Shown piece by piece: positions 11,451 through 22,542 of a stretch of 64,000 nt of DNA. The stretch lies in contig NC_133771.1 of assembly GCF_003597395.2 (NCBI RefSeq), positions 132,669,332-132,733,331 on the forward strand, written 5' to 3'. The stretch comes from Chelonoidis abingdonii (taxonomy: Eukaryota; Chordata; Testudines; Testudinidae). The notes below the pieces were generated by a model. That model had not been told where the DNA came from. It saw nothing but the letters and a program-made list of their open reading frames with translations, and made no database searches. A program made the position numbers and the translations under genes. Numbering within the stretch: position 1 is the stretch's first letter; each line of letters starts with the position of its first letter.

Positions 11451-12226
11451 AATTACCAGCTTAGATCCGATAGCGCTGCCACCAGCCAAAATTTCCAGTG
11501 TTTTGGCTCACTCTGGTCTCCCCAAAACCTTCCCTGGGGGACCCCAAGACTCAGAGGCCCTGAGTCTCACACCAAAGGGAAAACAACCTCCTCCCCTTGT
11601 CTCCCCTTATGTCTCTTCGTTTTATCTCATCGCCCAGCGCCCCTCCCTGGGTTATCACTGGGCCGTACTGTACTTAAATCCTTTGAGCATAAACAGATGG
11701 GTCAATTTAAACCTCCCCCATCTTTTCCTGAGTCTGCACAGATTGACCTTCTGTTAAATCTAACAGAATTTTTCCACTTCCTTCGCTTTCCTTAGACGCT
11801 AGCGCCCAGAGATAACTGCTAGACAAGTATTCTAAAAAACGCTTTATATAAATAAGAAAGAAAAACACAAACAATTGATTCTGCATTCAGGTGAACCAAT
11901 AACAGGCTATAGATTAAGAATACATGAACAAACAGCCTTATTCAAAAGAAACTGCCAAGTTTAAACACTTCCAGCAAGCTACACACATGTAAATACAAAC
12001 AAACAGCCTTATTGTTTTCTACCTTTGTACGGCACAACTTTGAACACTTAGATTAGAGGCTTGAGATACGAAGTCCCCCTTTTTTTCTTCCAATTAGCTG
12101 AGAGCCAGACAGACACAGATCCAACAATTCCTCCTGAGCTTTTTAAAATCCGGTTTTCCTGATTGGTGTCTCTTTGTTAACCTTTAAGTAAAAGACATAA
12201 CCCTTTAGCTATCTGTTAGTGAGCAT
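11451..12226. mobile_element. LTR-like dispersed repeat (copy A, complete left end)
   Basis: The block starts near 'gctgccaccagccaaaatttccagtg', runs through CCCCAAGACTCAG..., a conserved 'gtacttaaatcc' at 11,670, 'acgctttatataaataag' near 11,840 and ends near 'ccctttagctatctgttagtga'. I recognise it as a dispersed LTR-like repeat of turtle genomes. Its second half reappears at 21,826-22,542, but there the first ~150 bases are missing because copy B begins inside it. The text carries many one-base errors relative to copy B. Confidence 0.5.
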
Positions 12227-15200
12227 CTAAGTGATTGTAAATCAGTGTGCAGCCTTGATAGTACTTTCGGACACCACAATGCATTTCGGATACCCAAGGT
12301 AGCCCCTGCTGATAAAGCAACCATCCCACTTGCAATGGACAGCTCAGTTCCCCATCCTAGAACAGTGACCTAAAAATGGTGAGCCATGCATTGTGACATC
12401 TGGGGCTAATTAACTCAATTCATATTTTCCAAAATGAAGCCACAACCTGAAAAGTTCTGACTCAACACAAAATGCCTGTAAGCTTTCGCAAACACTTGGG
12501 CTTCATCATAATAGTGGCCATCCACTCCTGCTGCTGCACTCTTTGCTTGGCTGATCCAGCTGACCAGAGAGTCCAGGTTTATCAAGCTATCACAAACAAA
12601 TTATGCATTGCCTTTACCAAAAGGACATCTTTTAGTGCTACTGTGCAGTGGCTTCAGGGCCTGCGCAGGTCTGTGTAACCAAGAGAAATCCAGGTTTTCC
12701 AGGTAGAAATAAATATTCAGGCTACTGTTCCTGGAGCATTCCACAGCCAGTCACCGACAACCATTGTCATGGTCTCTGGGAAGTTTCTGTTAATAGTTAA
12801 GGGCCCCAAATTAATTAGAGCAAGGGTTCTGAAATTCCTGTGTGCTGACGTAAACTGAATCCAGACAGATTTGTTTGGCTTTCCATGCCTCAGTGGTCCC
12901 CAAAGATGCTTTATTTTTTTAAGTATTAGGCATGTGCATGAGAAAGGGTGGTTGTTGTTCAGTCAGTCATTCCCATGAGTTATTTATTGGTTGCAGCTGT
13001 CCTCTCCAGTCTCTGCACCCTCAGGCTGGCTTCATACATTTCAGAAGATTCACTGAAGACCTTTTGCAGGTCCCATCTCATCTTTCGTGCACATCGCTAA
13101 ATAAGAGAATGCACTTTGGTGCCAATTTCTCTTTGATTGAAGTAAATGGGAATTTTGAGAACATGCGCATCTCACAAGAGGGCTCCGCACTTTGCAGACA
13201 GATGCTTTATGGATTAAATTCAGCCCTGTGGCAGAGGCATCAGTACAAAGTCTATGCACTACTGAAAGTCCTAGAGAAGCCTCAAAGAGAGGCTTGCCAG
13301 GGAATTAAATCGTGCTCAGGACTTGTGTTTGGCCCTCAGCACAGGAGTGAATTTTATCAGCCAGGCCTTTCATTCAGATACCACAGTGCATGATGGTTGT
13401 GTGTTCCTGGGTGACTAATGAGAACACTGGGTTGGCAGAGTGGCAGTTCTTTCCGAGAGGGGGGGGAGAGAGCAAGCCATGGGCATTGTGCCTAGCATTT
13501 GGAATTTTTCTCTGCATAATAGTGAGCGTAGTTGAGACACCATGTACTTGCGAAAATTTGAAGCGTAGGAATTTCAGATGGAAATAAATTCACATTAACA
13601 CTTAGGCAATTATCACTGAAACAATGTTGGCAAGGGGGTTAGTGTATTCACCATTACTTAGAAATTCCCAGCTTGAGACTAGTGCTCCTCTTTCAACGAT
13701 ATGCGTTCTATTCAGCCACAAGTTATTGGACTGGATGTAAAATCCTATGCTGTGATAAAACAGTTGGGTCAAATAATGATCACAGATGTCATTCTGGATT
13801 TGAAAATCTGGTCTCTGAGCTTTTTATTTTGGGTCGTGTGCAAGGGACTTTCAGTTTTTATTTTGTCATCATTCAACATTTGTGACAGTTTGGTGACATC
13901 TGGTTAGTGATTGTGTCTCATGTCTCCGACCTTGTCATGCAAGACTGTTACCATCAGCAATTATTTTGTCATTATTCATGGAATGGGATTTCGGTGGAAG
14001 CCTTCATTTTAGACTTCATCATGTCCACACAATATACAAGAAAATGTGTAAACATCCACAATGTAACAATTGGTATTACTTAATACTGCATAGTATTGAT
14101 TCACCTTAAAGACCAGGCGTTGAGTTTTTAGTGACGAATTTCCTGGGAAGGTTTTGATGTCACAGCTGTTAATCAGTTCATGTCAAAGTCCTGCTAGGAA
14201 AATTTGGGTTAAGTTTAAAGGTATTTTTAAATAATCACATATAAGGCTTTAAAAAACCACAAACAATAATGAAAGGACGTCTCCTAGAGGACCAAACAGT
14301 GCTGTTAAATAGGCTCTTGAGATCTGCTTTACAGTCCTAGGCACCATAATGAATCTGGATAATCATGAAAAATATATCTTTAGACAGAAAATGCCAGAAA
14401 AGCAAATATCTCCCTGGTTAGATTTAATGTTATCCTGGTCCTTTGAATGGGAATCTCAGATTGCAAAGCTACTTTATTGGGAACTCTTTTGGCCTTCTTA
14501 ACTGTCAGTCCCAGCTGAGAAGCTTACAAATTGCTCTCAGTTGCTGCCTTATGTTTTGCTTGTGGATGGCTCCACAAAATGGCTGCTAGGGATGAAGCAT
14601 GGCGAGCAGACCATAACCAGGTATGTGTGTCACTTGGGCAGCAAGTACATTCTGCACACAGCCTACCATTTACCTTCCAGCACAGACTTTTGCGCCCTAG
14701 TGGCTGCCCCTGGTCACATCCTGATTGTCAAGGTGCTGTGCTCTTGAAGGTCTTACTGTTGATTCTGGTTGTTCCCAAGCACAGTAGGTGTCGCAAACAG
14801 CTAAACTGGTGAGATCAGCAGAATAAAGGTGAGTGGAATGGTCGTGAATGAATTGTAGTCTAAATGGAAAAAAGGTGAGGGAAACATAGTGAATTTCAGG
14901 ATTCCCTAATCTCTGTGGCTTCACAAAAGACCATCTAAGATACTTGGTGCGGGGGGGGGGGGGGGGAGAGGGTTTGAGAATGGTTTTGGAGGCAGGTGGA
15001 AAACGATTTCACAATCAAATGGAAACTGAAGACAGGCTGATGTTCCAGAGGGTTGGGCCAGGGGTCAGAAGGGGGAAAAACAACCAATGAAGGATGCAAG
15101 CTGAAGAATAATGAATGGTATAGAGAAGATTGGAGGGCACTTATCCTGACCTCTACATAATAACAGAAATGGGTGGCAGGGGAGAGAGAGCGAATTAGTG

Positions 15201-16219
15201 AACTTGAAAGGTATTCAATCGTAGAACGTGATTCAAAGATCTCCCAATTAAAAAGTAAATAGCCTCGTCTGTAAACGCTAGACCCAGGGGAGAGCAAGGG
15301 ACAGGGAAGGATGAATCTATCCTTCTGATTGCGGCTCTGGCCTCTCAGCTGCCTATTTTTATTTTGCTTCCTTGCCTGCATTACGATTAAGCTCCGAAGA
15401 GAGCAAGTGGTTAAGCCTGTTGGCGACAGCAGCCTAGATAATCTGTTTGCTCACAGCTTCAGTTTAGCTTGATTACTATGTTTAAGTTCTGCCTTTCCTG
15501 GACCTGGACTGTGATGAGGGGCACAGGAGAGATTAGCATGTTTCACTCAAACAGCCATCTGGTTTCCTACCAGTGGCTCCTTCCTGGTATCAATCAATGC
15601 TGCTGGTTGGCAATAATTGACTATTTAGATTTTGATTAAAATATGCAGTTAGAATATGCAGTTAAGATCATCTGTAGGCAGGAAGCTTGGCAGGAAGCTC
15701 TGTGGCGCTGCTTTTGGGTCTTTTTAGGGTATTGGTGAGAAAGCTGAAGAATCCCTGGCTATCCTGCAACACACAAACAGTGAGTGGGTTACTATGCAAG
15801 TTGGTTCCTATTGAGCAAGAGAGAGTTTTACTTGGCTCATCTATGTGCACAGCCGCAAAGTAAAGAGTAGAAAGGGGTACACTATTTAACAAGGCAATTG
15901 TCCAACGGCCTGCAAAGGACCACAAGCCTATTCACATTGAGAAATAAACTTAGCTTATATTGTGGACATTGTGAATTGGACCTAAATGTTATTTATGTAA
16001 ACTCAGTGAGGTTATGTTGGTGGCCTATTGGATCTATGTGGTGGTGTTTCTGATCTAGCGAGATTTACCTGAGCCAGTCAGAAGCAAGTGTAGAACAGAG
16101 CACCATGCCAAACATTTGATCGGGTTCCTCTGTGAGTCCAAGGGATGCCTAGAAGGGGTGAGAGTTGAGACAGACTAGGCAAGAATGATACCTTAAGAGA
16201 GGGCATATGTCAACTGGAT

Positions 16220-16565
16220 GTATATACTTAGTATGATCTGGCATATAAATACAAGTTCAGGCTGCCAAAACATCAGAGAGGCTAAGGGGAAAGAAATAGA
16301 AAGCTAATGGATCGCAGCCAATCCTCCAATTTTTTCAATAGACAGGCAAGTCCTCTGTTCAAGCAAAGGCACTAATTGAGGAAATTAGACGACAAAAAAA
16401 CAGCAAGGGAGGGGACGGGGGGGGGCGGGCGGGCCTGGAGGATGATATCAGTAGAGGTACAGTTGCAAATTGACCTAGAAGTGCATCAGATGAATCATTG
16501 TAATTCCGATTCTAGTGATAGTATGTCATAGCCCCACAGAGGATCATGGCATAGTCCCTATTTAC
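16220..16565 (+). pseudogene. hAT-like transposase N-terminal remnant, copy A
   Basis: Counterpart of 26,448-26,735 in copy B but with extra and missing bases that break the frame, including a G-rich run of about 25 bases near 16,407-16,437 that copy B lacks. Words shared with B include 'tctggcatataaatacaagttcaggctgcc' and 'gatgatatcagtagaggtacag'. Nothing here could be translated as it stands, and part of the damage is probably sequencing error. Confidence 0.45.
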
Positions 16566-16589
16566 CTCCGGAGCAACCGATCCAGCAGA

Positions 16590-16825
16590 GGTCTATTTAT
16601 TGCCTCTAGTGAAGTATGCGATAAATAGCGTTGCCAAGAGCTCTCCCATCGACTTCACAGTATCCAGAGTGAGAAGTGTAGGCGCAGTTGACAGGGGCAT
16701 CAAGCGTTCACCTACCGCAGTAAAGACCACAGTAAGTAAATCTAAGTACATTAACTTCAGCTAAGTTATTCACATTAGCATGGAAGTTGCGGCCAACTTA
16801 GATCGATCCTCCCCAGTAGACCAGG
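16590..16825. mobile_element. Foldback DNA element fragment, copy A
   Basis: Self-complementary words 'taacttcagctaagttattcacatta' and 'gaagttgcggccaacttagatcgatcc' end in 'agtagaccaggctc', a terminal motif of a small non-autonomous element family. The same block sits at about 26,790-27,030 in copy B with indels. The left boundary is uncertain. Confidence 0.5.
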
Positions 16826-17358
16826 CTCAGAGGAAGATTTGCCAGAAAGCAGAAGAGAGAGTGCCTGCACTACTCACTGATTTTGGGTTTTTAAAAAAAG
16901 CATCCTGGTATCTGTACCTAAACACATTACAGTAGTTGTCAAAAAAACAAAACAACCACCAACACCTTTGGTGTACTCGATTTTGCAGAAAGCGAGCTAG
17001 TTGAAGTCAATGCCTAAAGATGTAGCATGGCTGTGTTTTCGGAATTTCTTCTCAAAATATAAGATTCCAAGAGAAACATGGCTGCAAGCTGCTTTTGAAA
17101 AAGAGCTTCAAATGCCACCATTCTATCTACTTATGAGATTAAAACCAAAACAAATGCAACTTAATTTTCAAGTGAGTGGTGAATTTTTTTGCACATTGGC
17201 CAGTTGACTGGCAAGAAACCAAATGACGTTTCGGGGTACTCATCAAAAACTGCATCTGATCTGCTATGCATAGGATGTATATGTCATCTTGTTGTTTTGT
17301 TCTAGTGAGTGTGTAACTTGCAAGAAAAATGGACTGTAGTTGAAATATTCAATGACAG

Positions 17359-17751
17359 TGGCTTGATGGGAGTAGGACTGTCTAGTGTTGGGGACGGAAG
17401 GAGTTAGGACTGTCTGTAGGTGGAGGGACAGGTGCTATAGGCCTGTAATCCTGACCCCGCAGGGGGCGAGGGAGAGCTCCTGGGGGGAGGGAGATGGGGA
17501 AACAAAGGGTTCGGCCGGCGGTGGAGAACCGCAGGACAGTTTGGGTTTGGGCTGTCGGGGCGGAATTCAGGTATCCTAGCTGGGATCAAGTATCCTGAAC
17601 CCCCAGAAGGACTCGTGGAGGGTCCTGACTGTGCTGCAAGCTCTGCTGTAACCTGTTTCTGTTGTCCAAAAACCTTCTGTTTTACTGGCTGGATAAAAGT
17701 CACTGTGGTCAAGCAGAGGGGGAAGGGCTGGAACCCCCAGACTCCGTGACA
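17359..17751 (+). mobile_element. Solo LTR with ACAG target duplication, copy A
   Basis: Starts TGGCTTGATGG and ends CTCCGTGACA, flanked on both sides by ACAG (17,355-17,358 and 17,752-17,755). The centre carries 'gttgtccaaaaaccttctgttttactggctgg', the R/U5 word of the family, with the AATAAA signal degraded. It is the same locus as 27,549-27,945 if the two copies are one sequence. A CpG-rich stretch 'ggttcggccggcggtgg' lies near 17,508. Confidence 0.7.
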
Positions 17752-18739
17752 ACAGTCATACCTATGCAATTTCAGAATGAAAGAGAAAATATTTTTTAGT
17801 ATGTATGGGAGGCTTATTTTGCATTGAGTTTGCCCTGGGCCCAATTGAAATGTATCTTGAGGCGGGATTAAGAGCAACATTGCAAAGTAGAGCAAGTTGT
17901 TTTTCACGTAGCCAACGTCCTACTTGAACGGAAGTTAGGACATCACCTGCAAAGAGCTGAATGCTTACTGCGATGTTAGCATGCTCAACTCCCAGTGAAG
18001 CCAGTGGGAGTTAGAGGGTATTCAGCACCCTTGAGGTCACACATCGTCTCTCCCAGAATTGAGCCCGAAATAAGAGTCAGGGAGGCATTAAAAGCCATCT
18101 AATCACCACACCAAAATGCTTGGAATGAGTCTTGAGGGGACTCTGGGGAAAACTGAATTTGGTATTCTACTCCATGAGAGCCACCACAGAGTGTGAAGGG
18201 CACCATATGGGAGCAGGAGTGGATAGTAGTGCGGTATTGCTAAAGATAAAAGACCCTCTTTTATATTATTCAGTGGGGAATGTCTGCATTACACTGCAGA
18301 AGCTGATTCATAAGAAGATTGGCACTGCTGCTGGATGACCTTTTGGCTACAGTAATTCACTGAAAATGCATTTTCAGTGGGCACTGAAAACAGTTTTGCA
18401 AATTGGATGGAATTTGGCAAAGAGCTTTGAACAACAAAACATTTACTTTCTCAGAAAGTGTCAAAATGTTCTGAATTCACATTGACTTTCATTTAACCAA
18501 ACAATTTGTTTTGGTGAGAAAAAAGCAGAACTTAGGTTTTAAACTAACAGGATTTCAGTTTTTTTGATTGATGTTTTTTAGTTTGGTCACTGACTAAATA
18601 CCAAGTATCACTATGCTAACTGGCACCATGACACTAATAATAGGGGTTAGAGTAGGGATTATGGCACTTTAACCAGATCATTAAAGTTGTTGTGGAAAGT
18701 GTCCCAGCATGCTACACTCATTTTTACAGTGGGTTCACT

Positions 18740-21280
18740 ACTGCAAACCAAGAATATGAAAACAGTGAGTAAATAATACAGTAAACTGCATTAATCCTGA
18801 CAGCATATTTGATGTTCGTTGTAATAAACCTTTCACTGGCCATGTCCAATGTCAGTCTTGTAAAAAGGGAATTTGGCCAAGCATTCATGCCATATAAATG
18901 CATCAAGCCTATTCCTACATCAAATGATTTTCCCATTTTTTAAAAATAGATCTTGGGTTATTACGTCCATAAAATATGGAGTGAGCGATAAGATGTTTTT
19001 ACCTCAGCGTAACTCAGTTGAGGGATCAGCTGTAATTACCAAGCTTTCAAACTCTCGCTGCCTGGGGGTTCTGATATTAATTGGAGTTTGTGGAGTTAAT
19101 TCCCAGTCCTGGCACAATTTAGCGTACACCTTCTCGTTATTATCTAGCAGCTAAAACACCAGTTTATTACAGAACAGAGCTGCCATCAACACCCAGGCAG
19201 TCCGTCAAATTGATAAGCTCTGCAGTGGAAACCAAAAGCAGGTATGGGCATCAAAGCCTCTTAGAATATTGTAGGGCGAATGTGATTTCAAATGTCTCAG
19301 CTCCCAGTGTTAGGCTGGGTTATATGAGGAATGTTCAGGTAGTTAGCGTGGCCCCATACCATTTGAAAGCACATTGTAAGCGGAAAACTCCTACAAGATC
19401 TGGCCCTTAGGCTGTATGATGCACGTTCAGAGCATTTCTTATTCTCAGCAGGGGTGGGAAGGGCACCTTGGAGGATTTTTATCTTTTTTTTTTTTTTGAT
19501 TGCTCATTTTTGTATCCATTTCCCTGTCTGTCAATGCTGCTAGACCCAGCCTGGCTTTGGCATGAGTTTACTTGCCTGAATATGGGTAGATGAAGGACAA
19601 GATTATTGGCCATGCAACCTGCTATTTTGGGGAATTGTGCTAACTCTTTTCCTAAATTTAGAAGCACAATGCTGAAATAGCCCTTTCCTATCAGACACAG
19701 AATCTGGACATAATGATCTAAATCTGAATAGTCAGGCGTCAATTTCTTAACTCACATCTGGATATTGAAGACAGTGGGCCCGAAAAGCTCTACAGTAGAA
19801 CCTCAGGTTATGAAGTGACCATCAGACACCTCATTTGGAACCAGACATATGCAATCAGACAGCAGCAGAGACCAAAAAGATCTCCCAAAACACAAATACG
19901 TTACTTGTTAAATGTAAACTACTTAAAAAATATAAGGGTAAAGGCGCATTTTCTTTCTGTAGTAAGTTTTTCAAAGCTGTAGTAGTCATGATCAGTTGTA
20001 AACTTTGGAAAGAACCACCATAACGTTTTGTATAGACTTTATGAAATTTTCAGAGTTCAATGAACAACCTCCATTTCCTGAGTGTAGCGTAAACTGGCGT
20101 TCGCTATTGTACTATGCAGAATACAGCCATCTGTTTTCTAGCAACTGTGGAGTGCGTCAATCTGGGCTTCCATCTGGTTCAGTATAGGTCAGTGCAGAGT
20201 CCAGTGTTCAAGGTTCTGTTGCCTTTGATACTTAAAACTTTCATGGACTGGCCCAGCTTATTTGAGGATTGTTGGTCCATCCCACATAACTAAACTGCAC
20301 TGGAACAGGAGAACTAGATTACCAACAGAGGAGCCTTGAGCAGTTCAAGAGACAGTTTGCGACTGGAAGTTGGGGAAATCTAGACATGGATGTGTGTTGT
20401 GTGTTGGGCAGGGGGGGAGAGAGGAGCAGGCTTAAGAAAGCTCTAAACGGAATTGTTGAGCAGAAATAGCTGTGGTTTTGGCTCCTTTGAAACTTGGCTT
20501 GAATGTCTGCAAATCCCCGCTTCCCACAAAACAAAACCATTCATTCACATTCACTTACAAGAAGTCAGCCTTATCTGGCTTATGTACCAATGGATAAATA
20601 CCCAGCTAAAAATTCTACTTAACTTAAGGAGACTTCAAGTCTTTCCTATTTCCTTTGGAAGGACAAGAAAACCTGCGATGAATGCCGTTCAGTACATCTT
20701 CCCCACTTGTAACAGCACTATACCTAGTCGTCGGTAGACATCATGGCTGCCATGCAGTAGGAAACAACTCTGTTTCCATTGATGTCCTTTTCCCAGCAGA
20801 GACAATGGGAACCTGAAATGAACTAGAATAAGTGTCAATGCAAAAAACTCTCATGACATCATGAGGTCAGGATTTCACCCCAGGTCTAGAGCCTCCTAAT
20901 AAGAATGTGACTGAATATTTTAGCAATTTTAAGGTAAAAGGAAGCAGAAAAAAATAAAGGTAACACAAACAAACTTTCAGACCTTCATTTATATGTTTAA
21001 CATGCGCCAAATAATCGGGAAGGGGATTAGGGGAATGACTAATTTTTGGGAGTTAGCTAAGACTGTGATTGTTGTGGTCCATAACTTTGATTCCCTTTTA
21101 GTGATTTACGACGCTTTCAAAACTAGTATGCACAAATTGATCAAGAACATGCATTGGAGGTCTTAGAGTATTAATATACCATACAATGGCTCTACACTGA
21201 ATTCATGTATTTGTGAAAAGATTGGTGATCCATTTCAAAGCTCAGATTACCAACATAGGATTTGCTTGTGTAAGCCCAGG
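18740..21280. other. Non-coding part of copy A, no gene
   Basis: Apart from a foldback-type fragment near 19,265-19,410 ('tttgaaagcacattgtaag ... ctggcccttagg') and a T run at 19,485-19,498, I recognise nothing. Short frames here are broken differently in copy B, which argues against any coding function. Confidence 0.45.
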
Positions 21281-21289
21281 TTTTCCTGT

Positions 21290-21797
21290 TGGAGTAATTT
21301 TTTCCCAATCTTAATAGTATCCCCAGGGGTCTTACCGGGACCATGCTGTTCAACATATCTCATAAGTGATCGGGAAAAAGGGGCAACGTGCGATGGCCAA
21401 TTTGCAAGTGTACAAAACTTAAGAAGTTAGGTCCAAGCAAGGACTGCAAAGAATTACGAAAGGGACCTCACAAAATTGGTGAACTGGGCAACAAATGGGG
21501 CAGATGAATTCAATGTTGTTAAATACAAAGTACATGCATACTGGGAAAACAATCTTCACTATGCATATAAATAATGGGGATATAAATTAGCTTGTTGCCA
21601 CAGAATAAAATCTTGGAGTCATTGGATAGTTCTCTAAAAAGCATCCGCTCAATGCACGAGTGGCAGTCAAAAAAACTACAACGTTAGGACATTAGGAAGA
21701 TAGATAATACAGGGCAAATTATATTGCCTCTTATAAATCCATTTGTTGCCCACCTTTGAATACAGATTGAATCACCCTAATTCTTCAAAAGAAATAT
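21290..21797 (+). pseudogene. CR1-type LINE reverse transcriptase fragment, copy A (cut short)
   Basis: Carries the CR1 word 'ccaggggtcttaccgggaccatgctgttcaac' near 21,322-21,353, which encodes the QGS..GPVLFN region of CR1-type reverse transcriptases. It follows the LINE up to about 21,797, where the match to copy B (31,445-31,935) stops abruptly. Base losses relative to B are frequent ('cttaccggg' against 'ctgtaccggg'). The abrupt end inside a LINE is not a natural 3' end. Confidence 0.75.
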
Positions 21798-21825
21798 TAT
21801 CTCTCTCTTTTTTTTATTTCTCCTA

Positions 21826-22542
21826 GCTCTGTCCCTGGGTTTATCGCTCGGGCTAACCTGTACTTAAATCCTTGAGCAAAACAGACGGGCATTTAAATCT
21901 CCCCCTCTTTTTCCTGAGCTGCACGATTACCGCTTCTGTAAATCTAAAGAATTTTTCCTTCCTTCGTTTCCTTAGACGCTGACGCGCTCTCCCAGAGATA
22001 ACTCTAAGAAAGTATTCTAACAAACACGCTTTTTAAATAGATAAGTGAAAAACAAACAATTTGATTCTGCATCAATGGTGACTCCTATCACAGGTGTATC
22101 GATTAGACGTTACAGATCGCGCTAAACAAACGCTATCAAAGAATCAATTTCACATGTCCACGCCCATACCACAGGTAAGATCAAAACAACAGCTAGTTGT
22201 TGTTCATTCTTTTCAAGGTGACAATACACAGGGCTATAGATTAAAAGAAATACATGAACAAACAGCCTTATTCAAAAAGAAATGCAATTTAAACATTCCA
22301 GCAACTACACACATGTAAATACAAACAAACAGCCTATTGTTTTCTACCTTTGTACTCACAACTTTGAAACTGAAGATTAGAAGCTTGAAGATAGAAAGAT
22401 CCCTCTCATAGCTGAGAGCCAGACAGACACAGACCCAAACATTCCCTCCCTGAGCTTTTAAAAATCCGGTTTCCTGATTGGTTCTCTTTGTTAACCCTTT
22501 ACAGGTAAAAGAAACATTAACCCTTAGCTATCTGTTTGTGAC
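21826..22542. mobile_element. LTR-like dispersed repeat (copy B, left-truncated)
   Basis: Matches 11,640-12,226 from 'tccctgggtttatcgctcgggc' on. It includes 'ttaaatagataagtgaaaaacaaacaatttgattctgcatc', a 140-base segment not in copy A, and the end 'cccttagctatctgtttgtgaca'. The missing left part is present only in copy A. Confidence 0.5.

Larger units (their letters stand above)
11600..21797. repeat. Copy A of a ~10.2 kb tandem near-duplicate (likely assembly artefact)
   Basis: Anchors along this block recur in the same order and orientation in 21,800-31,935. Examples are 'gtacttaaatcc' 11,670/21,860, 'gtgcatgagaaaggg' 12,934/23,231, 'ttattggactggatgtaaaa' 13,723/24,011, 'gtaaacgcta' 15,271/25,530, 'gatcgatcct' 16,801/26,998, 'actccgtgac' 17,741/27,935, 'gtagaacctcag' 19,795/29,961 and 'tcaagaacat' 21,141/31,280. 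The offset drifts between 10,139 and 10,297 because the copies differ by very many 1-base indels, often in homopolymers. Copy A is continuous with its left flank but stops in the middle of a CR1 element at about 21,797. Confidence 0.92.

Noticed and set aside
12932..13393. 153-codon frame in copy A
   Set aside because: The collinear part of copy B is open only in pieces and in different phases, so the frame is not conserved even between two copies of the same sequence; indels there are probably errors.
14935..15381. 148-codon minus-strand frame in copy A
   Set aside because: It crosses a G16 run and is not preserved in copy B, where the run is interrupted.
17404..17907. 167-codon minus-strand frame
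   Set aside because: Mostly a solo LTR read in antisense; the copy B counterpart splits into several frames.
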